DNA of 64,000 nucleotides. Origin: Albula goreensis (taxonomy: Eukaryota > Chordata > Actinopteri > Albuliformes > Albulidae). The stretch covers positions 9,099,141 through 9,163,140 of the forward strand of contig CM040763.1 of assembly GCA_022829145.1 (NCBI GenBank). Reading direction: 5' to 3'. Positions 45,581 through 60,800 of this stretch are shown here, in pieces. Positions within the stretch are counted from its first letter, which is position 1, and each line of letters begins with the position of its first letter. Under the pieces are notes generated by a model. That model searched no databases, had not been told where the DNA came from, and saw only the letters and a program-made list of their open reading frames with translations. The position numbers and the translations under genes were made by a program.

Positions 45581-48500
45581 ATCTACATGGTAATAATAAT
45601 TGTGCCAATAATGCTGGGTACCCTTTTAAACCAAAGCTACACTTCAGAGCTTGCAGTGAAATGTTAATACATTTTATGGTTTTAAAAACGGAAGAGAAAC
45701 ACATTGTGCAGTAAGCCGATTCTGAATAACAGACCAATTTATGAAATTGGGTACTCTTTTGCAAAAAAAAAAAGAAATAAATATCAAGAGAATGCTACTG
45801 CGTTGCGGGTAATTTTGTGAAAACTGCAGTACTACAGAACATAGCCCCTGAGCTTGATGTGAGTGGAAATGGCATTAGAGAAAAGCTTCAGGCTCTCAGC
45901 TCAAGTAAAATGAATGCTCATTCAAGGGGAACAGTCCTCCACACATGTATGTATGTGCACAGTGTACTGCCTGCAATAGAGGGTTGTCACCATTTTATAC
46001 AACTGCAGCTGGGATTTCCTATGTGGCAAAGACCTGTTTGAATGAAATGTCTTTTTGTTCATAGTAGTAGAAAACATTCAAAATGCATAGATACACCATT
46101 AACATTAAATACAATGAAAGTGTTTTGGTAATACATATAATTCTAACTATGGAAATCAAACAGAAGGACAAGATATTGGCTGACTTAAAATGTTTTCATG
46201 CACCTGATAAGGATTGAAAAAAAAATACATTTGTTATAAACACATGAATGTGAATCAACAGTAGCTCACCACTCTGTCACATGGAAGCTGTCTAACTGTT
46301 ACCTCGGTTTAGAAGACCGCACTGAGACTCATTTCAGGGGGCTCATGAAAGCATTTCTGCATCATGCAATAGCAGTAGCAGAATGGCAGCTGGAGTTGTA
46401 TTCTTCCCCTGAGACAGCATTGTCAAGCAATTTCAATTACTGTTTCTCAGTTGTGTAACACTGCAGGCTATTACCTCCCACCACCTCATCACATAGCAGA
46501 TATTATGCACTATGTACATAGGTTTGAAAAGAAAAACATATGATTTCACCACATTAAGTCCCAGGGGAGCGGGTTAGATCAGTAATATGCCTGTCTCTTT
46601 GAAGTCATACTTTAGGGTGATTCTCAAACCTGTTTTGAAAGTGAGATTTTTGGACACATTGTTAATATTCCTGGAATATTGTGAAAATTGTTTCACCTGA
46701 TTGCTCTAACTTTCAAAAATGTGTAGAGTGGGATGGGTGAGAAGACATTATCGTATGATATATATTGCTATGCAGTCATCAACTTCAAATGAGCTGAGAA
46801 ATTATATTTAAATTTGAAATCCCCACAAAACCGTTAAACAAGGTAGAGGACATTTCGACAAAATTTCTCCCAAGACCGCTGACCTGAACCAAAGGGACTG
46901 CATAATACAGTGATGAATATGTATTTCACAATTTCATTTATTGGTTAAAGTCAGCATTTATTTCATTCTAGCATAAACTGAGAGCAGAAGTTATCCAAGG
47001 GAAATGAAGAAAGTAATTATATCTGAGTCTTATCGTCCTTGCATGAAGAAAAGGTACTTGAAGTACTAAATGAGTTTGCAACAGAACCCAACCATTATTT
47101 ACAGAATACTAAAAAGTGGAGAGGCTGCATGTTTCTGCATTTCAGCGTGATACTTTCAGGAGGATCAGCATTTCAGTTAAACCGACTCTAATCACAATAA
47201 TAATTACAATGTATAAGTGTGTATTTTATCTGTGAGGCATTTTTTATAAGGAAAGTGTGCCTTAAAAATACACATAACTTTAAAAATATACAAATGGAGG
47301 TGTAGTAAAATCATTTGAGGTCATGTCTTCACTTCAAGGAAATTCCTTTGCAGCTATTTGGGAAAAAGACCAAGATTTGGAAAATGTCTGGGTATAGTAT
47401 TGTATTTACTAAGTTTTTCCTTTTACTTGTGGAGATATACCATCATTTGGTGTAATCACAAGTTGATTCTTTGGGTTTATCGAAAAGCAAAGGACTTGAT
47501 AATCATCTTGGAGACACGAACATAAACTACCAGCAACCCTAAGGCAGTGACTCCTGCATATTTTCTCCATTGGGGAAATGCACTATTAGCGTGGCACATT
47601 TGCATCATTTCTCTTCCCCCATTGTAAAGCTCTTGCAGCTCCACACTGAAGTGTTTAGCTAATAAGATTAATGTAATTCAAGGCCAGAACTAACTTTGAC
47701 CTGCCTACTAATTTGAAATTACTAATTAATAAACTAATTTGAGGCCAGTGCTTTCTGTTGGTTCCATAGCTAAATGGATAATCTTGAATCAGCCTCTTAG
47801 TGGAGAATGCATGGGGATGCATTTTCTGTTTTACTTTATTCCATAAAAGAAGCTGGAAGCAAAATTATACAGCTGCAAATTATGCTAACAACACGCTAAT
47901 AAGCCTCGCTAGTAATCAGTTTTGCACATACATTAACTGAAAGATATACACGCAAACTGGAAATCTGTATATTTCCTGGAAATTGTAAGGGCTTTCATGT
48001 GACCTGCAATGTTCTCCTTAATTCCCTGAGGAGCAGGAAAAAAGTGAATGAGTGAATTAGTTATCTGTCACATAAGCGTAGCTGTAGCCTGTCTTTTCTA
48101 ACCCCAGCACTATGCAGATTCACTTATTTTTGTACCACAGTTTGTACAATAACCCTTCTAAGTACTGTTCAGAAGTTTAGAAATGCTCCCACCACCTGAG
48201 ACTAGCATCATTTAATCAGCTCCAGGGCTTACATCAACAGCCCGATATTTTGTTCAGGATAAAGGAAATCTTTGAGAGGAATTAATTATTCTTCACATGT
48301 CCATCTTGTCCTTGAGATTCTATGTGAGAATAATCTTGTGTATAATGTGACAGCCTTCAATCCTCTATCAAAAGTACATATCACAAAGTAGAGAAAGAAC
48401 TGAATCTACCCTGGAATTCAAGGTTTATACCTTTGTACAGTGTGGCACTGCTAATACCATACATGGTCTCACTCTATTTTGAGTCTTCCGGGCACCCATA

Positions 48501-49551
48501 CGGAAGAAACATGCCCCTACATAGTGCAGCACATCACAATCCAAGCATGGTTTTCTCCACAAAAATAGATCATTTAGGTGATCAATTAACGCTTCTGTGT
48601 AATTGGATGTCAGATTTAATGCCATATATTGCAATCAAAGTCAAGCCTATATCTCTTTTAAATTTTAAATTCAAGCCAGATCTTGTTTGTGAGGCCCAGA
48701 ATTGTGATCCATATTGTCCCTACTGCTGTTGTTGTTTTAAGTGCATAGTAATATCAGAAAATGATAATGAAAATGTATCATAACCAATATTAAAATATTG
48801 TAGCATGCATAGCATATCTGTAAGTCACATTTTAAAATGTTGAATCATCAACTCTGTGGAGAATAATTTGTGGAAAAACTTTTTCATTGCTATCGGAATG
48901 CATGCTTAAATTAACATCCACTATATTTATAAGCCAATCTATTTTATGTGTGCATGAACATAAAATGACTTGCCATTCTACATTCAGTCACACACAAGAC
49001 AGCACCAGCCCTCAGCGCAGAGCTGGATGCAGATTGCTTTTTTTCTTCATTAATTTGCATTGAACGCTGATTAAAATGCCAGGGATCACATTCTCAGTAT
49101 CATGTACCATAAAATCTCCATAAAGTCATAATGAATAGCCCAGTCAGCTGGAGTCAGATGGAACACCTCTGAGGGCTGGGTTCAGCACTTAGTATCACTT
49201 CTTTGAGATTTCACTTCTCACAGCCATGTAAACACATGCGCCATTCAGAAATTTTTCTCTATAATATATACCCTAATGTATGGGAAAAATAATCATATAC
49301 TAAGTGCATCAGCTGTCCTCTGTTTTAAGTTGGTGGAAGTGTATGATTCTGAGTCAATCAATACAGTAAAGTATTACAGTAAAGACAACGATCCTACATC
49401 AGTCTATCTACATAAGTGCCTCAGAGATGAGAGAAATAATTCCGCTGTCCAATGATTTAGCCTGAGAAAACTCCACATGCAGACATTCTTAGCCAAGATG
49501 GCAATGTGAAATGTGAAATAATTGTTTTCTTTAGGGCCTGCTTGGTATTTT

Positions 49552-49744
49552 TATTTATTTATTTATTTTATTTTATTTTATTTTTTTTTTTCAACATCGT
49601 AGTAGCTGTCAGGTTACTTCCTACTGCTTGGAGAAGCACCAGCTGACATTAAGCGTGACACCACTGGTGTTTTGTCAGCTCGCTTTCTTTCACAGAGACA
49701 TAGAATGTGTTGGACAGGTATTTTCACAATGTATCATCCTCAAA

Positions 49745-49774
<30 letters not shown>
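49552..49774. repeat. TTTA array and complementary AAAT array
   Basis: TTTA/TTTTA units at about 49552-49580 run into a T-run to 49590; AAAT units lie at 49742-49774. The arrays are complementary and about 150 bp apart, so they can form a stem. Confidence 0.85.
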
Positions 49775-49775
<1 letters not shown>

Positions 49776-51190
49776 CGCATAGCCTGACAAGCTGAAAATG
49801 AGAGGGGCTACAATTCAAACAGGCAATTTTACTTCATGTGAAGTTCTGGGGTCTGGCACCTAATTACAGAAAACATACTTGAATGCAAGCAGGGTGAAAA
49901 TATGGCAAAGAGCTGTATTAGGGAAATACATGTCATTAAATGACAATGTGACAACAATTTAGAAACAAAACTTTAAAACACTTTATACTGCGTGCAGCAC
50001 TGAACTTTTGCTTTTCAGTTTACTCTAAATTTTAATAAATCTTTTTACTCTTAGTTGTGACGGTTCAGATAAACCTTGACCGAGAGAAACAAAATAAAGT
50101 TATATCGAATGTAGTCGAGAGCTTTCTGATGTATGTTCATGATGCAATATTGAGAAACATATGTTGAAGCAAAAGCCTTCCTTGTAAACCTTGTATCTAC
50201 CTGGTGATGTGAAAAATACACCGTTTTCAATGGGCTGTATCAACAGTTTCACATTCCTGCAACTATTCTCACCAAAACAGAGTCCTGAAACTGAATGAAT
50301 TTTACTTAATGGCCATGTGACAGACTTCATCTACTGTAATATCTGCACAGTCTCAATCACTTCCACTGAATTGAATATGTTTGATAAATTCTATTTAAAT
50401 AAAATACATAGTATAATTTCCTGCTTCATACAGTTTCATATAATGACCACATCTCCTCATGGCCAACTGTCCAATTTCTGCAGAATCCAATAATAACAAG
50501 ACAGATTGCTCTTTCTCTTCGGTATGGTATTCTTGAAAGCACACAATCGCATTAAGTCCTGACAAAATTGTGTTATTATTCTATCAGCACTGTCTCCAGG
50601 GCTGCAGAATGAGGTTTGAGGAGTGGCTCAGTATAGAACTTTAATAGTCTGGTTTTGTTCATGCTCTGAGAGAAAAAAAGAGTGGCACATGTTATAGACA
50701 GGCAATAAAACAAGTTTCTCCAGGCAACATTAATTCTATCTTCCATGGTCTTCCCACAGCATATAAAAATAGCATTCCACCAACAAGAAGCTGAAGAGAG
50801 GACCATAGAACAGCTCCTCTAAACCCTATCATGTAATTCCTGTTTGTTATTTTTCATTTTAAAAAAGTTAGCATAAGCAGAAATCAAAATGGCTACAAAA
50901 CAGAGAATGCATTGTAAGACTATCATATTACACCCCTGGTCTTTGTACTAAAATAACATGATAGTATGTGCTTAAATTGACTTAACTGTGAAGGGAGTGC
51001 CCACACTAGCAACGGTGTAAAATGTATTGGTGTTGTTCAAGTAAGACCTACTGGGTGTCTCATCATGTTAAGCCACTGTTCCCGTGTGTGGCTGGGCCCC
51101 ATGGCCTGGTGTCCAATTCCAGACTTTGGAAGGACATGGTGGCCAGAGGCCTCATCGGGGTATGCGTAATCACCCACAGCATCACCCATG

Positions 51191-51220
51191 GAGGGAGGGA
51201 GGGAGGGAGGGAGGGAGGGG
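51191..51220 (+). repeat. (GGGA)n array, G-quadruplex-prone
   Basis: Seven runs of three or more G separated by single A residues on the + strand. This fits the rule for intramolecular G-quadruplexes with one-base loops. It lies deep in the mtnr1a intron. Confidence 0.9.
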
Positions 51221-52120
51221 TAAATCTGACAGGGGTATCTCATTGCCCACAGCCTGCCCACACAATCTGCACACGAAATGTCTTCCTCTAACATACCAGA
51301 ACTGAGCTTAACTTGTGCACTGTGGTGTGAAAAGAGCTTGCAGCTGACAGGTTCTGGAGGAAAGAGTGTGCTTGGCTGAATCCCCCTGGATTTATTGAGA
51401 AGTTTGTATCACATACCATATGATGGCCATGATGGAAATGTGCTGGTCCCAGAAAATACATGGTCAGATCTTGAGAGATCTCAAGACACTGTCATCTTTC
51501 AGTCTGGGAACAGAATTTACTGTAACTATAATTACAGCACCATGGATGTGGAAGATTAGACATTGATCAGACTCTCAGAAGCTGTTTTGTGGAATTGTGA
51601 TGTGTTTGACACACACTGCATAGTTTATGTCTGAATTTTCAATCAGATCCTATCGACACCCACCTTCACTGAGTTGATGTGACTGGTTAAAACATAGTAC
51701 CTGAAAGTGGACAAGGTATTCACTCTGAACTGCACTTCTTTCAGGCATGTCACAAAGAGACATTTCCTTAGTACATAAGGCAAAGATTGGGCAGAGGGGT
51801 GGAAAGGTGAGATGAGAGCATAACTGTAAATATGCATGGAAAAAAAGATGAGAATAAGGTCATTGTCAATGTAGATGTAAGGTTAGCATAGATTAGCAGG
51901 CTATAGTCACATCAATATGGTACATCTCTGACAAAGTACCTGTGAAGCATTTACACTCTTATGGACATAATTTCTAGCCATCTGATTGATTCTCACAATT
52001 ATTTAAGGGTATACAGTTTATAATTTAACACATTCTGACCCACTCATGTCTTGTCAGAAGTTACACCATGGTCAGGGTTTATTAACAAAGTGCTGTTTGG
52101 ATTGAGTTATACCACATCAG

Positions 52121-52149
52121 AGAGGGAGAGAGAGAGAGAGAGAGAGAGA
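52121..52149. repeat. (GA)n simple repeat
   Basis: Approximately 14 GA units in the mtnr1a intron, preceded by AGAGAGGGA. Confidence 0.9.
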
Positions 52150-55100
52150 CTGGTCAGGGAAGGCCTGATAAGTGAGGCTAAGAAATCCATAATGGCCTAT
52201 CCAGGGTACAGACAGTCACTGGTAACTGAGATAGAGAAATGCGGGCACAAGGCCAGCAAGGGGGACAGAGCTGAGGGGAAAGAGCGGTCGGCATAATATT
52301 TAGCCACACTTAAGACCCAGAAGGGGACCCGCGGAAATTGTAAAATATTAAATATTGTTCCTTACCATACGGTCAAAAGGATATGCAAATTGAAAAGCAA
52401 GGATCCGGTTTCTCGGTGGAAAAGTGTCCATTAATTTCCTGATATGTCCCTCTCCAGCTTAGTCATTCCTCATCTGCAATGCATGAGTGATGACTGGGTA
52501 CTTCATTTATCTCTGTCTGCAACAAGTCATTTTTACAGTATCTACATTATTCTTCAAGGGCTGCTCAGGTGGCTGTCACCGCAGATTTAATAAACTTACA
52601 TTAATCACATATGCACTTATTCTTTATTTGGCCACATGTGCCATGTCAAATCTTTCTCAAGTAACATAAACTAACATCAGAGCAAACAGCGGCACTGATT
52701 TTGAGCTTGGAGATAGAGCAGGGTATCAGAAAGCAAGTGAAGGCATATTTGCAGGAGAACATTCTCTTTTCCTTCAAAGTCTGCAGTAATTTTTCTCTCT
52801 TCGAACATTGGCTAGCTAGACTCCAGATACAGTGCATTAACATTTCACAAATTCTGCAAGGTAATAAGATACACTGCCAGAACAAATTATAAAAAAGGTA
52901 ATCCCCCAATGTAATTTTATATTATTTCACACTTACAATACATGCTATATATGATGGTTTATTGTTTTATTATGGCTGTTCATTGTGATGTTGGCATTCA
53001 AATAGAGATTTTTAACAAGAATTGTGCTATAACATGTACCTATGGATTTTACTTCATTATTCAAACTCCCATACAATAAATACATTTGCATGCATCAATC
53101 TTTAATGCTAAGGTTAAAGGCATGTAGATCAAACAGAATGGTTGCTGACTATAAACATCAGGTGCTGGGAAAATGAAGTATTTGGACATCAAATGAAATA
53201 TTGAACTTTCAGGAAATGCGCACACAATATGTTTGCAATTTATAGAAATGTAGATATCAGATATTAGATGCACAAAATTTCACAAAAATGAGGGCATTAT
53301 TAATAATTCAAACAATAACAGCCAACTATTAATAAAAAGAGTCATAGGTCTGGTTTGTTGAACCGTGCTCACTGGCTGGGCTCAGAATAATGTATCCATT
53401 AGACCATTTGACAGTACCTGGCAACTTTATTTGATATCATTATGAAAAAATAAGTGACACGAGAAATTTCAAGTGATATTCAGTCACTGCCGTGTGATAT
53501 GAGTATCTATTAAGTACATTATTTGTCGTCTAGCAGCTCTTTATCATTTGGACACATATCTACTTGCTCCATATTTCTCAGAGCGACTATTCATTACAAA
53601 AAGCTACTCTTACTTTTCAACGTGCTGTCCACTTCTGACAACGCCACCTCTGTCTGTCGTCCGACTTCCTCTCGAAGTATGTCTTATTCAGGCACACAAT
53701 GGAGAATATTTGGGAAAGGGGTACTTTGTCAAGAATCAGTGAATACAGAAAGCGAGTAGAATGCATCAAACCTGTTTGTTCTTGAGAAAATGCTCCTTTG
53801 TAGAGCCAGGCATATTTCAGTACAATGTGTGGGTGTAGCTTAGGAAGGGAAATAATGATAGAGCTAGCAGAAGCCTTCATGGACACAAGGCACATTCCTT
53901 AAAAAAAAAAAAAAAAACTATCGCTGTGTCATTCTAAATGATGATTCAGTTACAATTGCTTCACCTCATTTTTCAAAACATAGTTCCAAAGCTCAAAACA
54001 CAGTAGAAAGCTATACTTTAAAAACTGTGAGCGGTGCAAAACGAATACCTTTGAGACAAATGTGATAAAGACATCATGTGGTTTGAAAACTGTTTCAAGT
54101 ACTTTTTGGAAAAAGAAAACTCTTTTTAAACTTTCATGCAAAAAGTCTTTAACAATGCATATTAAAACCAAAACAGTAGAAACTGAACATGCATTTTTTT
54201 TGCATGGATATTCAAAATAAGGTATGACTTACATTTCATGTGGGAATATTAAATCTGCTATGCCATCATTTCTCACTTATGAAGTCATTCTACGTATGCC
54301 CTCTTTTATAGGTTTACAATGTCTAAGAAAAAAAAGGAATTCCAACACTGGGACGTACAAGAGATGTTGCATTAAATCCAAGTCACATAGAATGTCATAA
54401 CTGCACTTGGGCACTCCTTCTATTGTTGGTGGATGTTTATCATTGTTTGGCTTTCAGTTAGGTACAAATAGTGAAGTAAAACTGGAGCCATCATTGTCCA
54501 TTCATTTAATGACACTCAACAGCACATTGCACTGCCATCTTCCTTATGAAACAGGGTGTTCTTGCCGAGGGTTTGAAATTAGCTGAAACACAGGTAGAAA
54601 TTTACTGGCGACCGTTTGGCTTTAGACTTTGACATATTGCACAGACGTCTCAGTGCTGGAGAATGGGCTAAATCACTGCTTCTCTTTGCAGACGACGTCT
54701 CTTCATGCTACCATGCACTTTTGCCTTTGGAGCATCAGCAAACTGAGCTAACTTGGCCATACACTCAAGTAATCACCCTGCCTTCAAAATCTATCAGGTC
54801 TCGCCTATAAGAAATGCTAACTGTAGTCAATATATGTATATCAAAGCTTTTTTTCTCATTTATCCAGGTTTTTCCATTTTATTGCTATTTGTAGATATTT
54901 TTAAGAAATCACCATAAATTAATTTACGCTTGTAATGGTTGCTCACAAACTCATGTTACTCTTAATATTACATGTTGCAGGTGTAATTCATTTGAGATTT
55001 CGAGGCAGTGAAGAGCTTTATTGCTGGACATGAGAACTGAGCTGTCATCGCCTACTCTTAAAGACATTAACATGTCACCCAAAGACTGGGCCCCATAGTG

Positions 55101-56067
55101 AAGCTAAATTACCTGCTGCAGAGATCTCCTTTGTAGTGGTGACAGCCTACCTGACAGGCATAATCGCTACACAATGTTTGATTAATGTAAGAGACTGATG
55201 TGTTTTCATCCTTATCTGTTTATGTACAGTCAGGCAAAAATGACAGGGGACATGCAGGTCTCCATTTCAGGGGAGGTAAATCAGTATTATCTATTAAAAT
55301 GAAAGAGGATTTCCCATTATATGTACTGTGTGCCAGTGGAACACAAAGTCATGATTACTATACTCTGTTTGAATTCAGGATCTTAGAATATTTCATACAA
55401 TGCCCATGTCCATTCATTGAATATTTTCAATTCCCTTTATCAAAATAAATACAGAATGTGTCAGATTTCCTTTAAACTCTACTTTTTTCTCATATTTTTA
55501 CCGTGGGGGGTCAGGTAATTCAATTACTAATTTAGCTCATCTGCGATCATAGTTCAGTGTGAGATAAGCCATCTCTGTATTTATTTAATGGCAGAAGAGC
55601 AATAATTTTAAGCCAAAAATCCTTTGTTTTTGGCAAATCCTGTTCATAATTGGGAAACAACAGGGAACTTATTCCAGCAGTAATGATTGTGTCACAATCC
55701 ATTTTCAAACATCATTACGTTTTGTATGGACAATATTTTCAGATTTCCTCTGAAACTTTGCATTTCCCTCTGGCACATAGTAGACACCGGACTGCATGTT
55801 TGTGCAGAGTATCTGTGACACAAGGCATGAGCTCTCTGAAATGCTGGTGGCACACCCACATCACAGCTGAGAAGAAACAGTGGCGCTCCGTTACAGAAAT
55901 CCTGGTACATAACAATCAGGCACAAATTGCCTGTGAAAGTCATGGATGTTCTCTGATAGTAATGACATTGTATTGCTATTCATGTCCAAAAAGTAAATCA
56001 CTCAAGTGAGTAATATAATCAATGATTTCTGACCTCACTGTAACATTGTTTTGTGTTTGCTTTGCAG

Positions 56068-56930
56068 GGAACATATTTGTTGTGAGCCTTGCTGTGGCAG
56101 ACCTGGTGGTGGCTATTTACCCCTACCCCCTGGTTCTTACATCAATCTTTCACAATGGGTGGAGCTTGGGGTACGTTCACTGCCAGATCAGTGGGTTTCT
56201 CATGGGACTGAGTGTCATCGGCTCCATATTCAACATCACCGGCATCGCCATCAACCGCTACTGTTACATCTGTCACAGCCTCAAATACGACAAGCTGTAC
56301 AGCGACAAAAACTCTCTCTGCTATGTTTTTCTGATATGGGTCCTAACTGTTATCGCCATTGTGCCAAACTTGTTTGTGGGATCTCTGCAGTACGACCCAA
56401 GGGTGTACTCCTGTACGTTTGTGCAGTCGGCCAGCTCGGCTTACACCATCGCCGTGGTCTTTTTCCACTTCATTCTCCCCATCATGATTGTCACCTATTG
56501 CTATCTGAGGATCTGGATTTTGGTCATCCAAGTGAGAAGAAGAGTCAAACCTGATATCCGCCCCAAGCTTACGCCGCACGACGTGAGGAATTTTGTCACC
56601 ATGTTTGTGGTATTCGTCCTCTTCGCCGTTTGCTGGGCGCCGCTGAATTTCATTGGTTTAGCTGTAGCTGTCAATCCTGTCACACCTCTCATTCCGGAGT
56701 GGCTTTTTGTATCAAGTTACTTCATGGCCTATTTCAACAGCTGCCTTAACGCCATCGTCTATGGACTGCTGAACCAGAACTTCAGAAGAGAATACAAAAG
56801 AATAATTGTCTCTGTTTGTACCGCAAGGATTTTCTTCCCTGAAAGCTCCAATGATGCTGTCGAAAGAATCAAAAGCAAGCCATCCCCTTTAATGACAAAC
56901 AACAACCAAGTCAAAGTTGATTCTGTTTGA
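56068..56930 (+). CDS. mtnr1a: melatonin receptor type 1A (MT1), exon 2
   Basis: Completes a 348-residue Gi-coupled receptor (human MT1 has 350). Numbering from the ATG gives D73 in TM2, the disulfide pair C100/C177, NRY at 124-126 instead of DRY, N162, Q181 and H195 lining the melatonin pocket, W251 of CWAP, and NAIVY in place of NPxxY. These positions equal those of human MT1. The C-terminus ends [17 protein letters not shown], which is the MT1 signature with a DSV PDZ ligand, and rules out MT2 or Mel1c. No frame defects are seen. In a teleost it could be either mtnr1a paralogue. Confidence 0.97.
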
Positions 56931-57829
56931 TTGGTCAAATATAAGTATTGTGAACACTGTGAAAAAAAAAAACATACCAAATATTATTCTGGCTTCCAGT
57001 CTCAGGACCACCTGAGATTTCCCAACTGATTGCTTACACACAATGAAGCTGACAGGGTATACATACTTTCTTATCAGTTACTTCTGTTTTAAAAGTGCAT
57101 TACGTTATGACCCTTATATCTCAGTGTGAAGTACAGTGATGGTATCAGTTAGTTTATGTAAAATGTATGACTTGTCAATGAATATTTTATTACTGTACAC
57201 CTCGAAATAATGGAGTAAATGGCACAACAGATATGGCCTCATTAATTATAGCAACTTTCCCTGTAACTGATAAAATGTTTTTTTTAAGAACTGACTTATT
57301 TAAATTCTTTCGATTTCATTTCCGGACATTCTCAGAAAAGCAATATTTTGTTTAGGTTACCTCTTATTTAACCTTCCCCAGAATTCCTTTTCTCATCTTT
57401 AATATTTAATATACAGCTCTAAAGATGTGACTCCATATTGTATGTATGAAATGAATTGTTTAAATATGCAGAAGGGATTCTGGAGAATATGCATTACAAC
57501 AGCTGCATGGGCCTGACTCTGATTATAATCAACTCCGAATGCACATCGATTGTGTAAAATTGTCATACTATCATCATCTAAATATTCCCAGTTACTGTGT
57601 TGGACATATTATTTACACCATACAGTCCGACATGTGGCTGGGAATGAATTGGTTTGTTTATTAAAACTGTGAAATGTGAATAAATAATGAAATAAACACA
57701 GATGAAAAGAACACTTTAATCTCTTCAAAGTGTTGTGCTCTGTGTCAGGTAGGAAAGTGCCATTTTTGACTGTCTCTATGAATTTTATGAAATTTCTTTG
57801 AACTTGACAATTTTACATTTGGTAATAAA
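56931..57829 (+). other. mtnr1a: mtnr1a 3' UTR with candidate polyadenylation signals
   Basis: AATAAA occurs at 57679-57684, 57691-57696 and 57824-57829. An A-run lies just after the stop (about 56961-56970). Transcript end is predicted between 57.7 and 57.85 kb. Confidence 0.55.
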
Positions 57830-60800
57830 CCTGGAATAAGATGTTTATGAATGGATCTGTTCTATGAACACATTCAGCATAACAATCTGCCATCTAATGT
57901 TTATTTTTATTTTCAGTTCATGTTTGGGGTGGAAGGCTGTGTTTCAGTGGCATGGAATTCAAAAACACATATGATATGTTTTTGTTTCCAGTTATTTAAT
58001 GATCTTTTATGCTTTGATATTCACTGAAGATATAATTCTACCTTTGCACAAGGGGACTTGCTTCCAAATTGTACCAAATTCTCTTGTGTATCACTGTACC
58101 CCATTAGTATATGAGCGCTAACAACACCGAAATCCATAAATAATTCATTTGAAAGAAAGGAAGAAAGTTCTTACTACATTAGACAAGTTTGTGTTTATTT
58201 CAGAGCAGCGTTTCAGCCTCCCCTGTGAACGGACATGAGCCTATGGCTCTGTACTCTGTACCTTTCTGCTGACGAGCGAAGCAGCGATCTGATCACAGGA
58301 TCTGGGACACAATAGCTGCATTGACCTTCCAGCACAGAAACCCGACACACACATTCCACATCCACAATCCACAATCCATTCTAACTGAACACAGTGGCAG
58401 TGGCAGCACCAGTAGAACTAATTTCCTTGGATAATCAATATTTATGGACTCATCACTAGGATCCATATTCATAGAGCATGCAGTCTTTCCTTGACCTCCA
58501 CTTATTTCCTGAAGTGACCATAATATAATTCATAGTCATTGTTGCCACCACTGACCTAAGGGTTTTACAGCCATTTCAATTGGCACATATATATTCCTAT
58601 GTCATTTTTTATGAAGATATGCAAATGGACGAAAACAGGTGGGGTAATGTAATCTCAGCTACTGAATCCTCTTTGGAGGGAGGTTTTTGGGTGGACAGGG
58701 CAACCCCAGCTCAGTGCACAGAAAATGGTGAAGAACCCTCAGTCTGCCTGTGCCAGCAGCACTGCTGTGTATCAGCTGTATTAACTGTGCACTTAGCAGT
58801 TTTTGCATATATAAGCCGTTTTCAAGCACGGTAGCTGCAGCAGGTCAGTTGGTGGGTTAGAGTGAAGGCGGTTGGCAAGAAACACAGAGTCTAATGGATG
58901 TGTGCAGCCCTCCATAATTGGCAGAAATTGCATCCATGATCCAGTCCTACATTAGCTACTGGATGTGAAAATGGGATATAAGCTATGCTCATTAATATAT
59001 GTATTTTTTCAAGGTCACTCAGTTAACTCAAAATCATATTGAAGACATTTGGTTAATGCTTATTAACATAAGTTGTCATTAAAATGTTTGTATGTGTTAA
59101 TATATCTTTTTTTTTACTTTCTGATGTGTTTGATTAAAAGAGTTTTTTTTGTTTACCCTGAAGATAAACAGAAGCAAAACAGGCCCATAATTGGCATTTC
59201 TTGTCCTGCAGGAGGTAGTACTGAATTATTCTGCAGCACGTCATAGCCAACCAGTCTCCAGTACGGTGCAGAGGATCACCTTCATATTCTCTGGCAAAGC
59301 ACACTATGCAGAAGCTTTTTGGATTTGAGGTCTGGCACACAGACAGGTTGGTGACATCACCCTTACGCAATGGTCATCTCCCTGTGACAACTACATTATG
59401 TGCTGTTTTACTCCTTTACAGTCAAAACTTGCTCTCGTAACATAATTTTCACCTGCCCAAAATATCATGACCCACCCTCCAAGAAGATCGCCAGGCTGTT
59501 GTAGACCAAATAAACATTACCCTCTGAAGGAAAGAAATAAAACATTATTGCCTTTCAATTTCGAATTGATTCCCAAAAGGCTTTGTGGTTTTGAATTACA
59601 TTTAATAACACTTGGCAATCCAGAGGAAAAAGATCTCTCTTGCTTTTGATCTGGACTGTGGATCATCTTTATTGAGTTCATGAAATACCCTGCCCTTCTA
59701 AATTCACAGATAATTGAGTTGAGGTAAAGGTTGCGATATCGGGGGTTTTTTGTGCTCTGCTGCCCACATCACCTTGCAGATTAAGTTTTAAAACACATGC
59801 AGCTGCCGCACGGTTCATTATTCCATTTATTAAACCCTGAGAGGTGCTGACTGGACTTTAAAAGCAAAGTGTGTATTGATTTGCTGATATGATGCCATGG
59901 AATAAATAGCGTTCCCAGTCTCCCCTAGAGCATATGCCCCATCTCATATCATTGAAATGATCTAGCGCAATCATTCCTCCACATCTGGGCTGATAATCAT
60001 AAGAGTGTCTTCTTTTACTTTTCAGTAGTTAATTCTGGATACTTGTTCCAAAGGGAGTTATAATTTGCCGTAGTGTCATGCTTTCACATTGACAGACATT
60101 GGCTTTAATCTATAATATAGAATCTTTAATCTGGATTGCATCTTTCTGCCATCCACTCTGTCAAAGGATGTGAAAATGCTACACTATGCATTTTGTATTT
60201 AGTTCAGAATGTGTTTCGTTGTATGGAGAAGATTATTCAAAAATATATGTTAACATCTTGCCGTGAAACATAATGGTTCAGTAACCAGAGGCTCCTTTGA
60301 CTCACAATCCACAACTAATTAAAAACTGAGAGGAGCTTTGAAGATTATTTCTCATTTCTTATTGAATGGTAATTGTAAAAAAAAAAAAAAGAATAAACAA
60401 TGCAAAATCCAGTCTGGATAACAGCATGATGTTGATATGCACACATTACCCAAAGAGCTATGTCATATTCTTTCTTGCTCTGGTCATGTCTTATGTGTCG
60501 TTTCTGTGTCTGGGCTGGCTGACGTGCCTGAGATCCATGCATTCACGTGGACAATGTGGCTCTGTCACCCCTGTGGGCTAACAGAGTGAAACTGAAGAGA
60601 GGTGATTCACCACACTGACTCCAATGTGAACTTGCCCGATTCTTTGGCTCAGCAAATTGGAGACGTCCACTATTTATGTTCATTTGAGTGAGAAAAGCAG
60701 CACATTGTATGCAGATAAGATTCCGACATCAGCGATTTTCATTTCCCCCCCTTGTGCTGCAATGCAACAATCAGGGCAATGTTGGTGTTTTCTGTGGAGC

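Noticed and set aside
48433-48783. 116-codon open frame in the mtnr1a intron
   Set aside because: No domain, splice context or family similarity is recognised, and its length is within chance for this window.
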